From NCBI GenBank assembly GCA_017537925.1, contig JAFYJW010000071.1, forward strand, positions 1 to 40,850: DNA of 40,850 nucleotides. Reading direction: 5' to 3'. This stretch comes from Synergistes sp. GTDB lineage: Bacteria > Synergistota > Synergistia > Synergistales > Synergistaceae. A program made the position numbers and the translations under genes. The stretch's first letter is position 1. Each line of letters opens with the position of its first letter. Shown here piece after piece: positions 8,193 to 19,500 of the stretch. The notes beneath the pieces were generated by a model. That model was not told where the DNA came from. It did no database searches and worked only from the letters and a program-made list of their open reading frames with translations.

Positions 8193-9611
8193 CTAATTCT
8201 CGCTCTGACGCTCAAGATCTTCTTTTGCCGCCATGAGCGGTCTCAGATACTTTTCAATGTACTCGTCTCTGATACGCTTCAGTTCGCGGACAGGTGTTAT
8301 CGTGAGAAGCTCCCAGCCGAGCTGCAGGGTGTCTTCTATGCTGCGGTTCTCGTACTCTCCCTGGCGGACATAGCGGTTTTCAAATTCGTCCGAGAATTTC
8401 GCGAAAGCCTTATCTTCGTCTGAAAGCGCGCCTTCGCCAAGTATGACGGCGAGTTCCTTGGCTTCTTTTCCGCGCGAATAAGCGGCAAAGAGCTGGTTCA
8501 TAAGGTCTGCGTGATCTTCTCTCGTTTTGCCTTTGCCTATGCCTTTATCTTTGAGGCGGGAGAGCGACGGCATGACGTCGACAGGCGGATAGATGCCCCT
8601 GCGGTGCAGACCGCGGGCAAGCATTATCTGACCCTCTGTGATATATCCGGTAAGGTCGGGGATCGGGTGCGTCTTGTCGTCTTCGGGCATCGTAAGTATA
8701 GGTATCTGGGTGATCGAGCCCTTTCTGCCGCGAAGACGTCCCGCCCTCTCGTACATCGTCGCAAGGTCCGTATACAGGTAGCCGGGATAGCCGCGGCGCC
8801 CGGGGACTTCCTTACGTGCCGCAGATATCTCGCGGAGAGCCTCGCAGTAGTTGGTAAGGTCGGTGAGTATGACGAGCACGTGCATATCTTTTTCAAACGC
8901 AAGATATTCAGCTGCCGTCAGAGCAAGGCGCGGCGTTGAGATACGCTCTATCGCGGGGTCGTCCGCAAGGTTCACGTACATGACGGTGCGTTCGATGGCG
9001 CCCGTTTTACGGAAGTCTTCCATGAAGAACGAAGCTTCTTCAAATGTGATGCCCATCGCAGCGAATACGACGGCAAAGTCGGAATGTCCGCTTATAACAG
9101 TCGCCTGACGGGCTATCTGCGCGGCCATTTTATTGTGCGGCATACCGCTTCCGGAGAAGATAGGCAGTTTCTGCCCGCGGACAAGCGGGTTCATGCCGTC
9201 TATCGTAGATATACCGGTCTGGATGAATTCCGACGGGAAGTCGCGCGAATAGGGGTTCATCGGGTTGCCGTTCACGTCGAGCGTAGTCTCCGGTATTATA
9301 TCCGCGCCTCCGTCTATCGGAGCTCCGCGGCCGTTGAAGATGCGCCCCAGCATGCTCTTGGCAACGGGAAGACGCAGGACGTCGCCGAGGAAGCGCACTT
9401 CGGTGGAATCCACGTCTATGCCGCTGCTGCCTTCATAGACCTGAACAAGAGCACGGTCTTTGTCTATTTCGAGGACGCGTCCGCGGCGGTGTTCGCCGTT
9501 CGCGAGCGTGATCTCGGCAAGCTCGTCATAGCTTACTTCTTCGATCCTGTTAACGACCATAAGCGGGCCCGAAAGGTTGGTTATGGTCCTGTATTTCTCA
9601 GGCAACCTCAT
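8193..9611 (-). CDS. atpB: V-type ATP synthase subunit B (non-catalytic head subunit)
   Basis: Subunit B alternates with A in the soluble A3B3 head. Recognisable family blocks include the stretch with [11 protein letters not shown]-type wording (residues from [19 protein letters not shown]), then [21 protein letters not shown], here near residues 150-170, and [16 protein letters not shown]. It lacks a full Walker A GKT, as B subunits do. The longest frame would start at 9632, but GGGAGGTGA lies 6 nt before the ATG at 9609-9611, so I start there; this gives 472 aa beginning [10 protein letters not shown] and a 14-bp overlap with atpA. Confidence 0.97.
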   Translation of the reverse strand: MRLPEKYRTITNLSGPLMVVNRIEEVSYDELAEITLANGEHRRGRVLEIDKDRALVQVYEGSSGIDVDSTEVRFLGDVLRLPVAKSMLGRIFNGRGAPIDGGADIIPETTLDVNGNPMNPYSRDFPSEFIQTGISTIDGMNPLVRGQKLPIFSGSGMPHNKMAAQIARQATVISGHSDFAVVFAAMGITFEEASFFMEDFRKTGAIERTVMYVNLADDPAIERISTPRLALTAAEYLAFEKDMHVLVILTDLTNYCEALREISAARKEVPGRRGYPGYLYTDLATMYERAGRLRGRKGSITQIPILTMPEDDKTHPIPDLTGYITEGQIMLARGLHRRGIYPPVDVMPSLSRLKDKGIGKGKTREDHADLMNQLFAAYSRGKEAKELAVILGEGALSDEDKAFAKFSDEFENRYVRQGEYENRSIEDTLQLGWELLTITPVRELKRIRDEYIEKYLRPLMAAKEDLERQSEN

Positions 9612-11397
9612 CGTGCTCACCTCCCGTTGCAAGCAGTTTGCCGAATACGGCCTTTATTTCGTCTTCAAGTTCGTCAAGATTTTCAAGATCTTTCTCTTCG
9701 GTGTAGCGCATGCGCGATATCTTCTCGCGTATCGGCAGGTCTATAACGGTGCGCAGCGCGGCTCCCCGCGCCAGCGCCTGCATGCCGAGGCTGTGGAATG
9801 TAAGGATGTTGCGGAGCATCTTGAACTGCTTGTCCATCGACGCATATGTATCTATCTCGTGGAAGGAGTTCTGATGCAGGAAGTCTTCACGTATGGACTT
9901 CGAAGTTTCCAGCACCATGCGTTCCTCTTTCGAAAGAGCGTCGACGCCGACAAGGCGGACTATCTCTTTGAGCTTGTCCTCATCCTCGAGCAGCGACATC
10001 GCTTCGGTGCGGAATACGCTCCATTCTCCGTCATAGGAGGTGTCCCAGTATTCGCCGAGCTTCTGAGCGTAGAGCGAATAGCTGTTGAGCCAGTTGATGG
10101 CGGGGAAATGCCTCTGATACGCCAGCTGCGCGTCAAGGCCCCAGAAGACCTTCGTAACGCGGAGCGTGTTCTGCGTGACGGGTTCGGAAAGGTCGCCGCC
10201 CGGAGGAGATACGGCGCCTATGACCGAAACGGCGCCTTCGCGCTTATCCTTGCCGAAGCAGACCGCACGCCCTGCTCTTTCGTAGAAGGAGGCAAGTCGT
10301 GTTCCGAGGTACGCCGGGTAACCTTCTTCACCGGGCATTTCCTCGAGTCGTCCGGACATTTCGCGCAGAGCCTCGGCCCAGCGTGAAGTGGAGTCTGCCA
10401 TAAGAGCGACGGAATAGCCCATGTCGCGGAAGTATTCCGCTATCGTGATGCCTGTGTAGATAGACGCTTCGCGCGCGGCGACCGGCATGTTCGACGTGTT
10501 CGCGATAAGAAGCGTTCTCTTCATAAGGGGCTGTCCCGAACGCGGGTCTTCAAGTTCCGGGAATTCGAGAAGAACGTCGGTCATCTCGTTGCCGCGCTCG
10601 CCGCAGCCGATATAGACGACGATCTCTGCGTCTGCCCACTTGGCCAGCTGGTGCTGTATGACGGTCTTGCCGGAGCCGAAAGGTCCGGGAACGCATGCCG
10701 TCCCGCCGCGCGCTATCGGGAAGAATGTGTCGACGACGCGCTGACCGGTGGTAAGGGGGACTTCAGGCGGCAGGCGCTTGATGACAGGGCGCGGTCTGCG
10801 GACCGGCCAGCGCTGCAGCAGCTTCAGTTCGTGTTCATTGCCTGCGGCGTCTTCGACTGTCGCAACTGTTTCTTCAACCGTGAACTCGCCGCTCTTTATC
10901 TCCTTTATCTTACCGCTCACTCCGTGCGGGACCATTATTTTGTGATCGACAAGCACGGTCTCTTTTACGGAACCTATAAAATCTCCGGGGCCCACTTCGT
11001 CGCCCGCGCTCACGCAGGGTTCGAACTTCCACTTGTGGGTGCGGCTGACTGCCGGAACGCTTATGCCGCGGAGGATATAGGGGCTGTCGGCCTTTTCTTC
11101 TATCGATTCGAGCGGGCGCTGTATACCGTCGTAAAACTCTTCTATAAGCCCGGGGGCAAGTTCGACCGAGAGCGGTTCTCCGGTGCTTATTACCGGTTCG
11201 TTCGGTGCGAGGCCGGATGTTTCCTCGTATACCTGAACAGACGCCTTGTCGTCTTTCAGTTCTATTATCTCACCCACGAGCCCCGCTTTGCCGACTTTAA
11301 CGACGTCGAACATACAGGCGCCCGCCATGCCGCCTGCTATGACAAGCGGGCCGGATATCTTTTCAATGTACCCGGTAACGGCGTTCGGTGTGGTCAA
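9598..11397 (-). CDS. atpA: V-type ATP synthase subunit A (catalytic)
   Basis: The catalytic A subunit has 599 aa. The Walker A P-loop GPFGSGKT contains K244 and is followed by [17 protein letters not shown], with [20 protein letters not shown]-type sequence further on. Its length includes the extra 'non-homologous' insertion that separates A subunits from F-type beta. The first codon is TTG at 11395-11397; GGAGG lies 9 nt upstream and no earlier ATG fits. It hydrolyses or makes ATP in the cytoplasm, coupled to ion flow through I and K. Confidence 0.98.
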   Translation of the reverse strand: MTTPNAVTGYIEKISGPLVIAGGMAGACMFDVVKVGKAGLVGEIIELKDDKASVQVYEETSGLAPNEPVISTGEPLSVELAPGLIEEFYDGIQRPLESIEEKADSPYILRGISVPAVSRTHKWKFEPCVSAGDEVGPGDFIGSVKETVLVDHKIMVPHGVSGKIKEIKSGEFTVEETVATVEDAAGNEHELKLLQRWPVRRPRPVIKRLPPEVPLTTGQRVVDTFFPIARGGTACVPGPFGSGKTVIQHQLAKWADAEIVVYIGCGERGNEMTDVLLEFPELEDPRSGQPLMKRTLLIANTSNMPVAAREASIYTGITIAEYFRDMGYSVALMADSTSRWAEALREMSGRLEEMPGEEGYPAYLGTRLASFYERAGRAVCFGKDKREGAVSVIGAVSPPGGDLSEPVTQNTLRVTKVFWGLDAQLAYQRHFPAINWLNSYSLYAQKLGEYWDTSYDGEWSVFRTEAMSLLEDEDKLKEIVRLVGVDALSKEERMVLETSKSIREDFLHQNSFHEIDTYASMDKQFKMLRNILTFHSLGMQALARGAALRTVIDLPIREKISRMRYTEEKDLENLDELEDEIKAVFGKLLATGGEHDEVA

Positions 11398-11418
11398 TTT
11401 ATATCGCCTCCATCATAA

Positions 11419-11757
11419 TCATTTCTCGCCAAATATATCCATGCCTACCGCGCGCTCAACGCTCCTGCGGACAGCCTCGATGCCCGCCCCCATGGATCCT
11501 TTCTGGTTGGGAACAGGTATCACGCTTATGTCGTTGTGTTCATTGACGTCATCCACTTCGGCACGGTATTTTACAAAAAGCTCCTCCTCAAGGAAGATGA
11601 CAGCGCAGCCGGAGCGGGCGTATCTGTTGAGTATCTGTCCGATATTTTCTCCGTTTCCGTCTTCGATCACAACGACGTCAAGGCCTATCGCCTTGAATGG
11701 CAGTATGCTCTCGTAGCTTCCTACGGCCGCCATCGACGCTCTTTCTTTATCAGACAT
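11419..11757 (-). CDS. atpF: V-type ATP synthase subunit F
   Basis: This 112-aa subunit F of the central stalk binds D. It shows the small Rossmann-like pattern of the family: AAVGSYESILPFKAIGLDV at the start, CAVIFLEEELF in the middle and SVIPVPNQKGSMGAGIEAVR near the end. The order C-F-A is typical of V-type operons. It overlaps atpC by 8 bp and lies 21 bp before atpA, so it is surely cotranscribed with both. Confidence 0.95.
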   Translation of the reverse strand: MSDKERASMAAVGSYESILPFKAIGLDVVVIEDGNGENIGQILNRYARSGCAVIFLEEELFVKYRAEVDDVNEHNDISVIPVPNQKGSMGAGIEAVRRSVERAVGMDIFGEK

Positions 11758-12757
11758 GGCGCAGGAGCCTCCTTACGCTTTCCCTGTCTCCGCTTCCGGA
11801 TTTTGAAACAAGGATCATGCGGATATTTTTTACCTCAAGCTCTTTCGACCATAAATAAGCTATGACGTTGCACGGAGAATCCGGGCTGTATCTGCTCGCT
11901 GCGGCAAGGTCCAGCAGATATTCGTCAAGTTTCTTTTCAAAATCCATTATTATCTGCGAAAAACCTGCCGTGACGTCCGCTTCCGAAAGCAGGCGCGACA
12001 GATCCGAGAATGACACGAGCCTGCCCCACGTTTCAAACGGTTCCGCTATCATGGAAGCAAGAAGGTCTCTGTCTATCCTGCCGCCTTCGTGCAGGAAGGA
12101 AGCGGCCCCCGAGGCGTCAAAGCCGAATCTCTTAAGACGCAGCAGCGTCCTCAGGTTCTCTCCGTCTATCCTTGCCTTCACCCATTCCGTAACTTCGCTG
12201 AAACCGAGCTCTTCCGCCATGCGGCGCATCTCGCCGAACATCTGCAGGTCCAGCAGGCGTTCCGTCTCAAGCGTATTTTTGCTCTGTTCCCATACCGCGA
12301 TGCATTTCGGCAGGACGGATGAAAGTCCGAAAGGCAGCAGCCTGTACTCCTCCGCCTCGATATTGGATACGAGATCGTCGACAGGGTATGAAGCAAGGGA
12401 CGTAAGCAGATCCCATCTTTTCTTTCCGCCGCTTCTTGCTGCAAACATGCTTTTCAGCATGACCTTGACGTTGCTGAAATCATACTGCATGCGCATCATG
12501 AGCGGCAGTTCCCTGTCCGGGACGAAAGACGCCAGCTCTTCGTAGGTCTCAAGCAGAGAAGCCTCCAGGATCTTGTCAAAAGAGCCGCCGGAAAGCGATG
12601 TCAGCAGAGGGGCATAAGACGTTTCGCCGAGGATTTTAAGCACGGAAGCAGAGTCTTCCGCTTCCAGCAGTCTGGTAAAAACCGCAGCATCAAGAAGGCG
12701 GTGCTCCATAGCGCGTATACGCGCCACGGCATACCCGTAAGCCTCCTTACGTGACAT
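11750..12757 (-). CDS. atpC: V-type ATP synthase subunit C (stalk-to-rotor adaptor)
   Basis: Subunit C (the d subunit of other nomenclature) links the central stalk to the K ring. The 335-aa all-helical protein has the family N-terminus YGYAVARIRAMEHRLLD and the C-terminal ELEVKNIRMILVSKSG block, which is diagnostic. A Shine-Dalgarno GGAGGGGGT lies just before the ATG at 12757. Context between E and F supports the call. Confidence 0.93.
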   Translation of the reverse strand: MSRKEAYGYAVARIRAMEHRLLDAAVFTRLLEAEDSASVLKILGETSYAPLLTSLSGGSFDKILEASLLETYEELASFVPDRELPLMMRMQYDFSNVKVMLKSMFAARSGGKKRWDLLTSLASYPVDDLVSNIEAEEYRLLPFGLSSVLPKCIAVWEQSKNTLETERLLDLQMFGEMRRMAEELGFSEVTEWVKARIDGENLRTLLRLKRFGFDASGAASFLHEGGRIDRDLLASMIAEPFETWGRLVSFSDLSRLLSEADVTAGFSQIIMDFEKKLDEYLLDLAAASRYSPDSPCNVIAYLWSKELEVKNIRMILVSKSGSGDRESVRRLLRHV

Positions 12758-12773
12758 CGAACCACCCCCTCCG

Positions 12774-13358
12774 CTATTCCTGCGGGAACAAACGCTTTAC
12801 GACGCCGGCTTCCTGTTTTTCCTGCATGACCTTTACAAGCATATCCCATGAACAGTCGATGCTTGTGCGGTCGCGCATCAGGATGAAGCCTCCGCTTATA
12901 TCCGGCTTGTTCCCGGACATGGCAAGCTTTGTGCCGTGCGCCGCGTTGTACTCTCCAAGCCAGGCTTCGTCGAGATATTTTTCATTTTTGCCCACCGCGA
13001 TCTTTTCATCCCCGGTCTTTACCGCTTCTTTGAGCAGAGAAACGCAGAATGAAAGATAGTCTTCTTTTCCGAGAGAGGCGAGTTTGCCCAGCGCAGAACG
13101 GTAAACATCTTCGATGAGGTCTCTCTTTGCCTTAAGTTCCATCCTGGCCGTGTCAAGGTTGGCAACTATCTCTCTGCGGCTGAATATTTCGGGACGCTCC
13201 GTGTTGAAGCGGGCGTCAAAGCCTGCCTGTATGTCGTCGCACTCATCCGCGGCCTTGCGGGCAATGGTCTCCGCCTGAGTCCTGGCCTTCAGGAGAATCT
13301 CATCGGCCTCTTTCTGGGCGTCATTTTTTATTTTTTCAGTGATCTGGGCTAAAGACAT
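12774..13358 (-). CDS. atpE: V-type ATP synthase subunit E (peripheral stalk)
   Basis: The 194-aa subunit E pairs with the H/G coiled coil to form the peripheral stalk. The N-terminal half is a charged, alanine-rich helix (EKIKNDAQKEADEILLKAR and onward to about residue 110). The C-terminal half is a mixed domain with the GGFILMRDRTSIDCSWD motif near residue 160, typical of E. It sits 19 bp after atpK and 16 bp before atpC. The Shine-Dalgarno is weak. Confidence 0.92.
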   Translation of the reverse strand: MSLAQITEKIKNDAQKEADEILLKARTQAETIARKAADECDDIQAGFDARFNTERPEIFSRREIVANLDTARMELKAKRDLIEDVYRSALGKLASLGKEDYLSFCVSLLKEAVKTGDEKIAVGKNEKYLDEAWLGEYNAAHGTKLAMSGNKPDISGGFILMRDRTSIDCSWDMLVKVMQEKQEAGVVKRLFPQE

Positions 13359-13377
13359 GGCGATTCGCTCTTCTTTG

Positions 13378-13878
13378 TCAGATCTTTATGCCGTTGAGCA
13401 TAAGGATGCTTACAAGGAGTCCGAAAACGGCATAGGTTTCGCACATCGCGGGAAGGATGACCGCTTTGCCTATCTGCTCCGGGCGTTTCGCTATCATAAG
13501 TATCGTGGCTGCCGAAGACTTGCCCTGCCAGATCGCCGAGTAGAAACCGGCTATCGCTATCGGAAGGCATGCGCAGCAGATGCCCAGTCCCTGCCATACG
13601 GTGAGGGCGACAGCGCTTCCGCCGAGGAGTCCGGCCTTCTGCATCGCAAGGACCGCGACAAGAAGTCCGTAGATGCCCTGGGTGCCGGGGAGCGCAAGCA
13701 GAACCAGCGCGTAGCCGAATTTCTTGGGATCTTCGGTCATGATCCCCGCCGCAGCCTCGTTTGCAAGGCCTATGCCCCAAGCCGAGCCTGAACCGGCAAA
13801 GCCTACGGCAAGAGCGCCGCCGAGAACTACGAGCATCTGTCCGAGCTGATCAGCCATTGTTGCGAGAATTGATTCCAT
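13378..13878 (-). CDS. atpK: V-type ATP synthase proteolipid subunit K (ion-binding ring)
   Basis: The 166-aa duplicated proteolipid has four predicted membrane helices in two related hairpins (about residues 12-38, 55-80, 90-112 and 138-162). The second half carries the essential carboxylate E147 in CETYAVFG. The first half has L63, T66 and Q67 in LPGTQG, and helix three ends with Q118 in SAIWQGK. These five match in spacing L61, T64, Q65, Q110 and E139, the sodium ligands of E. hirae NtpK. I infer that the enzyme transports sodium. AAGGAGG lies 11 nt before the ATG. Confidence 0.97.
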   Translation of the reverse strand: MESILATMADQLGQMLVVLGGALAVGFAGSGSAWGIGLANEAAAGIMTEDPKKFGYALVLLALPGTQGIYGLLVAVLAMQKAGLLGGSAVALTVWQGLGICCACLPIAIAGFYSAIWQGKSSAATILMIAKRPEQIGKAVILPAMCETYAVFGLLVSILMLNGIKI

Positions 13879-13927
13879 AATGGATCCTACCTCCTTGAAA
13901 AAATATACATAATTTCAAATAAAAATC

Positions 13928-15943
13928 TTAATTAGCAGACGTTTCTTCCTGTATTATCGAATACTGCGCCGAATTGCGCAGCGGTGCAAAATCATGCCCT
14001 GTCGCGTTGTAGAATTTGCCGAAGAACTCAACGTACTGAAGCCTCAGCGAATGTATGAACGCGCCGAGCAGATTTACCACGATGCTGAAAGAATGCCCAA
14101 GAACAAATATCAGTACGGCAAGGACGATTCCCACATATGGGGTCCCCGAGACCAGTCTGGCCAGCAGGTTTATGACCATGCCTACCGCCGCCGAGCCAAG
14201 CCCGAGCGCAAGCAGACGGCTGTAGCTCAGGACGTCTCCGAGATAGCCTGTGACGTTGTAAAGGCTCAGCACTCCGGAGAAAAGCTTTGCCGCGATATTT
14301 TTCTTTTCCCTGCCCTGAGTCGCCACAAGTATCAGAGCGCCGGCGCAGGCAACAAGCTTTGACACAAACGCCATCTGCTGCGGAAGGTAACCGGTCATAG
14401 AACAGCCAGTGAGGACCAGACCGAGCAGGAAGACCATCCAGCCGCCCTGGTCGGATATCGCGGCGACCTTATCGCCGTTTTTCCAGTTGTCGCAGAACGC
14501 TATCGCAAGCCCGAACATGACCTGTATGAAACCGAGTCCGAGCGAGATCATAAGCAGCGTCATGGGATCGTTCATCGGGTCAAGCAGCTGGATCTTTTTG
14601 GCCGCAGGCACAAGCTTGCTCAGGAACGGGAACGCGGTCACTGCGTCGCCGAACCATGAACCCGTCACGGCTCCGAAAATAACCGTAACGACCATGCCTA
14701 CAGTCATCAGCACAAAGAATTTGCGCAGAGTGGGCGACAGCCTGTGCTTGACAAGCATATATCCGAGGATGCCGGTAAGAATCAGTCCGTAGCCGGCGTC
14801 TCCGAAGCACATGCCGAGGAAAAGGAAGAAGAACGGCGCCATCAGCGAAGTGGGGTCCACTCCGCCGTATGTCGGCGTGCCGTACATGATCGTAAGCGGT
14901 TCTATCGAGGACGACCATGCAGGGTTCTTGAGCAGCGTCGGAGGCACTTCATCCTCCCCTGGTTTGATAACAGCGAACTCGGTGAATTCCGAATACTCGT
15001 TTACCGTATATTCGACCTTTTTCAGCTGGGAAGCCGGCGTCCAGAAATCCCAGATAAGAGTGTCGCTGGTCGGTTCCCCTGTCTCCATCGCTTCAAGCCT
15101 GTCGCGCAGGATCGCCCAGTAATCGCCGCAGGTACGCGTCATCGGAAGCCCTTCGTCGGCCAGCGATGCAAAAGACTTCAGCAGTTCATCTTCTTTTGCT
15201 TTAAGCTCGGAGATCTTAGAAGAAAGAGTATTTATCTCCTCCGAAGCCGTAAGCCTGAGGTCCTTCGGCACATCGGTGCGTGACGCCGATAATTCATCCG
15301 CCGCCTGCTGCAGCTTGTCAAAATCTTCCGAACGGCAGAGCACGGCAAAGAGCTCCGAGCCGTCCTTCCCCTGCGGAGGTACGCGCTGGAACTCGGATAT
15401 CTCGCCCAGATCCTTTTCGATCCGCGCGGCAAAATCCCCGGCGGCAGATGAGGGCAGCTGGTAGACCGCGCCCGTTATCATATCTGTGCCGGCAGTGAAA
15501 AATTCAAGAGGGTATTTGATTTGCGCAAGCTGTTCCGCCTGGGCGGCAAGCCCCTTCAGCCTCGACAGCTCTGCGCGTGTTTCAGTGAGCTGGCGTTCTT
15601 TTTCCCTGAGCCCCGAAACAAAAGAAGTAAATTTCCCTTCGTCGACGGAAGCCGCAAGACGCTTGAGCGAAAGCGCCGGCATATCTCCGAGCGCTCTGGC
15701 AAAAGAGCTTTCTTTTTTTGTTTCATACGGTTCAAGGAGACGCTGGACAAATCTGGCGTCGCTTATAAGCCCTTCGATGCTGCGGCGTTTCTCGCTCAAA
15801 GAAGATGCAGCGCCGCCGTCTCCTGCCTCAGCGCCGTTTTTTACAAACTCACAGCAGCCGAGCGACTGAAGTTTTGCCGCAAGTTCGTCCGCTGCGGTCC
15901 TGTGTACAGCTATACGCACCTTACACATTTCAGCGAGAGCCAT
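13928..15943 (-). CDS. atpI: V-type ATP synthase subunit I (membrane stator)
   Basis: Subunit I is the a-subunit homologue that anchors the stator and provides the ion half-channels. The 671-aa protein has a soluble coiled-coil N-terminal half up to about residue 350. Seven or eight membrane segments follow, with MFGLAIAF and the GYLGDVLSYSRLLALGLGS motif near residue 575. The C-terminal FIHSLRLQYVEFFGKFY block is highly typical. The ATG at 15943 lies inside the end of the preceding gene (14-bp overlap) with AGAGGTGATG before it. Confidence 0.97.
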   Translation of the reverse strand: MALAEMCKVRIAVHRTAADELAAKLQSLGCCEFVKNGAEAGDGGAASSLSEKRRSIEGLISDARFVQRLLEPYETKKESSFARALGDMPALSLKRLAASVDEGKFTSFVSGLREKERQLTETRAELSRLKGLAAQAEQLAQIKYPLEFFTAGTDMITGAVYQLPSSAAGDFAARIEKDLGEISEFQRVPPQGKDGSELFAVLCRSEDFDKLQQAADELSASRTDVPKDLRLTASEEINTLSSKISELKAKEDELLKSFASLADEGLPMTRTCGDYWAILRDRLEAMETGEPTSDTLIWDFWTPASQLKKVEYTVNEYSEFTEFAVIKPGEDEVPPTLLKNPAWSSSIEPLTIMYGTPTYGGVDPTSLMAPFFFLFLGMCFGDAGYGLILTGILGYMLVKHRLSPTLRKFFVLMTVGMVVTVIFGAVTGSWFGDAVTAFPFLSKLVPAAKKIQLLDPMNDPMTLLMISLGLGFIQVMFGLAIAFCDNWKNGDKVAAISDQGGWMVFLLGLVLTGCSMTGYLPQQMAFVSKLVACAGALILVATQGREKKNIAAKLFSGVLSLYNVTGYLGDVLSYSRLLALGLGSAAVGMVINLLARLVSGTPYVGIVLAVLIFVLGHSFSIVVNLLGAFIHSLRLQYVEFFGKFYNATGHDFAPLRNSAQYSIIQEETSAN

Positions 15944-16256
15944 ATGCAGCCATCACCTCTCCCACAAGCCAATCTGCAACTTTGTCTGTTTTATCTTTAT
16001 TATTCTCGTAGAACTTTTTTGCTTCAGCTTCGCCTCTGGCCGTTATCTCAGCAGCTTCCGCTTCGGCTTCGCGCTCGGCAGCCGCTACTCTTTCGCGCCA
16101 CTGTCTGTGGCACTGCTGCCTTGTATTCTTAACAGACTGTTCTGCCTCGATGCGTGCGGCCGCAACAAGTCTTGAGGCCTCTGCCTTCGCTTCCGAGATT
16201 ATATTCTTCGCGGCAGTTTCCTGGTCTCTGATTTCCTGTGCAAGATTATCTGCCAA
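15930..16256 (-). CDS. atpH: V-type ATP synthase subunit H/G (peripheral stalk coiled coil)
   Basis: This small, highly charged, alanine- and glutamate-rich protein is a single coiled coil over most of its length (AAKNIISEAKAEASRLVAAA and the following heptads). It pairs with E in the peripheral stalk. It is first in the operon, as is common. The frame opens with GTG at 16265, but AGGGGG runs directly into that codon. A TTG at 16254-16256 has GGGGG 8 nt upstream, so I start there (108 aa, sequence after the start ADNLAQEIRD). The start is less certain than the gene. Confidence 0.85.
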   Translation of the reverse strand: MADNLAQEIRDQETAAKNIISEAKAEASRLVAAARIEAEQSVKNTRQQCHRQWRERVAAAEREAEAEAAEITARGEAEAKKFYENNKDKTDKVADWLVGEVMAAYGSR

Positions 16257-16307
16257 TGAAATCACCCCCTGTCTATAATCAAAAATTAAGCCATCTTATA
16301 ACAAAGG

Positions 16308-16336
16308 ATTCTAACCGCAACTTTAAATTGCGTCAA
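16308..16336 (-). promoter_or_regulatory. Promoter of the V-type ATPase operon
   Basis: On the minus strand TTGACG (plus 16331-16336) and TAGAAT (16308-16313) are exactly 17 bp apart. The predicted start near 16301 gives a leader of about 45 nt before atpH. Confidence 0.8.
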
Positions 16337-16567
16337 TTTTCACACATTAACAAAAATAGCACAGAGTAAATAAGAACAGCTGTATTTTCTAAGCTTTTAT
16401 CATAATATCAGCTTTATTTACAGGCAAATAATAAGTTATTAAAGCAATTTATGGCTAAAAAGTTTTTATATATAAAAATTCAATTTTTTATATACTAAAT
16501 TTTATTAATACTTTTTCGATATCCGCTGCGACAGCCACCTGTTCTGCAATACCCTGCCTATAAAGAA
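16337..16567. other. AT-rich intergenic region upstream of the ATPase promoter
   Basis: About 230 bp between the addA stop and the ATPase promoter. It is strikingly AT-rich around 16380-16520 and has no supportable reading frame. An UP-element role for the A/T tracts upstream of the -35 is possible. No clear terminator for addA was found here. Confidence 0.4.
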
Positions 16568-19500
16568 TCAGCCCCTGCGGCAGGCAGACTCAAGGCAGTC
16601 CCTGCTCCACGGGCAGTCGGCGCACCGCTCGGGCACCCCCTGCAGATTCCGGGAAAGGGCCGTGACAGCGGCAGCCTCCACCGCGTCGCCAATAATGCGG
16701 AAATCATTTTCTTTATAGATGCGCATGGCCTTACCGCCACCCGCCGAGCGCAGATAGATAAGCGCGGAGTCGATCGTTTCGGATCTGTTGTGATCTTCGG
16801 AATTTCTGCGCAGGGCGTAGGCATAGAATTCCAGCTGGCGCTCGTAATACCACGACGGCGAATATTTTTCGTCCGAGGTCTTCCAGTCCCTGAGATGCAG
16901 CCCGGCGTCATCGCGCCAGAATATATCTATCGAACCCACAAGCAGTGTTCCCCGATCGGGCACACGGAAAAATATCTCGCGGCGCAGCGGGCGGGCAGCA
17001 TCCGCCGCCATTTTTGCAAACATGGCGCACTCTTCGCTTTCTGCATATCCGGCAAGCATTTCGCGCGCCTCGCGCCGCGCTGAGGCTATCGAAAACTCTC
17101 TGCGCAGTTCAGGGGGAAGACGCCGCGATATCTTTTCATAAACCGGACCGCCGCTCTTCACAGGCAGCCAGCCGGCAATGCTTTCCGCTCTGAAGTCCCA
17201 GCGCGCGAGCACCCAGTGGGCAAGGGAACCGAACTCCGAACCGCTCCCCTCTCCTCCCTTGACGAGCCAGTTGGCGGCGCGTCCCTGCCTGTAGACCATG
17301 CGGTATGCGGCCGGACACCATGACAGAAGCGCGTAGGCTGAAGCGGATATGCGGCCCAGCTTTGCGGGAACTTCTTCAGCAAGCTCCATAGTTTCCGCAC
17401 GGCAGGCAGCCGGACGCTCCTCCGGTCTCGACGGCGCGGGATCGTCCTCTGTAATAAGCGTTGCATCCTCTTCGCCGCTTTCAAGCAGCTGTACCATTAT
17501 TGAGTCGCTGCTGCCAAAGTCCCCGCCTTTTCTTCTTTTATAATAGCCGCACAGTATCAGTTCATCCGCGGCCCGCGTGAAGCCGACATACCACAGGCGC
17601 TGGCGCTCCGGAAGATCTGCTTTTGCTTCAAGGTCTTCTTCCCACAGCGCCGTCGTATATTTATCTTTTCCGTCCTCTCCGGCCGACGAGAAGCGCGGGG
17701 CGGATTTCGCCGTCACGCCGTATCTTTTCGAAACATATACGGGATCCTTCCGGCTGCTCTTTTTCTTATCCCTGTAGATGAGCACTGTCACCGGGAACTC
17801 AAGACCCTTTGACTCATGAACGGTCAGTATCCGCACTGCGTCTGTAGTGTCGTCCGCGATATCCGGCTCCTCTTTAGCTGCCTGCGACGACAGCTCCGAC
17901 AGGAGATACTCCGCACAGCCCTTCAGAGAGCGTCCTTCCGACGCCTCGTACTCTTCCGCTATACCGGCAAGGCGCGCCATGTTGGCGCATACGCGGCGCC
18001 TGCGCGAGCCGTCGTAGCTTTCCAAAAAGAGAGGGGCTTTCATAAGCTCGCGTATCGCGGCAGATACTCCCGAGAAACGCGCTGTCCTGCGCAGTCTGTC
18101 GATATGCTCTGCGAGAGCCGGATATTCTTCCCTCAGTATCCGCGCAAGCGGCAGCGGAGCGCGCGCTTCCCTCGCTTCAAGCGCGCTCTGCAGAAGCCGT
18201 TCCGCTTCCGAAAGCGGCAGCCCGGACAACGGAGAGGCGAGCCACCCTGCCAAAAACAGAGGTTCTTCCGGAGCGGAGAGAAGAGAAATAAAGTTTATGA
18301 GGTCGCCGATCTCGCCGCGCGCAAAATAATTCTTGGAAGTGGAAATAAAATAGGGTATATCAAGAGAATCAAAAGCCGTTTCGATCATGCTGTGTTCGGA
18401 GCGGGTCGGTACAAGTATGACAAAATCTTTCCAGCAGGCGTCGCGGAATGCGCCCTTTCCTCCGTCCGGGCTGTCGGCATCCTTATCCCATATCTGTTTT
18501 TTTTCGGTGTGGGCCTTTTTTATCTCGCGCCCGAGAGCGGTGTAAAGCCGCAGGCGCAGATCCGCGGTTCGGAGTCCCGTTTCTTCTTCGCCTGACAGCG
18601 CACAGATCAGCCGCAGATACGGGCCTTCGGCTTTTTCGTTCCTGCGTTTCGTGAAAGCTTCGTCGGCAGGCGGCAGTAAAGGTTCATATATGATCTCTGA
18701 GCTGCCGCCCCATATGCCGTTAAATACTTTGTTGAATTTTTCAAGCAGCCCGCTCGACGTTCTGAAGTTCCTGTCGAGGGAGACATATTTGCAGCGGTCG
18801 CCGAACTCTTCCCTTCTTGCGCGCGCTATATACCTGCGGAAAAGAGTCAGGTCCGCGTGGCGGAAACGGTAGATGGACTGTTTCTGGTCTCCTACGATAA
18901 AAAGCGTGTTGTGGAAATCGCTTTCCGCTTCGGGCGCCACCCACAGCGCCGTTATCAGCGCATCCTGCAGCGGGTCGGTATCCTGGAATTCGTCGACCAT
19001 GATATGTTTGAATTTGCGTCTGAAGGCCGGAGAGGCTTCAAGCACGGATCTGGCGCAGCGTATCAGGTCGGAGAGCGAGAGCATGCCCTCTCTGCGGCGG
19101 AACTCATCCCACGCTGCCCAGCTGATGGCGCAGATCCCGCACAGAGTCCTGTTCACCGTTTTTTCGCCTTCCGACGGCTCTTTTATCATCAAAAGCATCT
19201 TTTTTTTCTCATCGCGCCATTCCTTAAGGCCACAGCCGAGGACGGACTCGATCGCATATTTTACTTTATCTGATATCCTCAGATTTGCGAGCGGCCCTGA
19301 TATCAGCTCGCGCAGAAACTCCGCGGACTTGCCGCTCCCTTTATGATATTTCCAGCTTTCGATGAATGCTTCGAACTTTTCCTTCGTTTTTGAAGGTTTT
19401 TTGCAGTCTTCGGAGAATTCGGAGGTAGAAAGAATTGCAGGGAAAACTTCTTCTTTCCACAGCCGGAAGATTTCCGGACATTCTTTCTTCAAAGAGGCGA

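Noticed and set aside
9577-11418. Plus-strand frames of 255-269 codons opposite atpA
   Set aside because: They are shadows of GC-rich atpA codons; composition is arginine-rich and no domain is seen.
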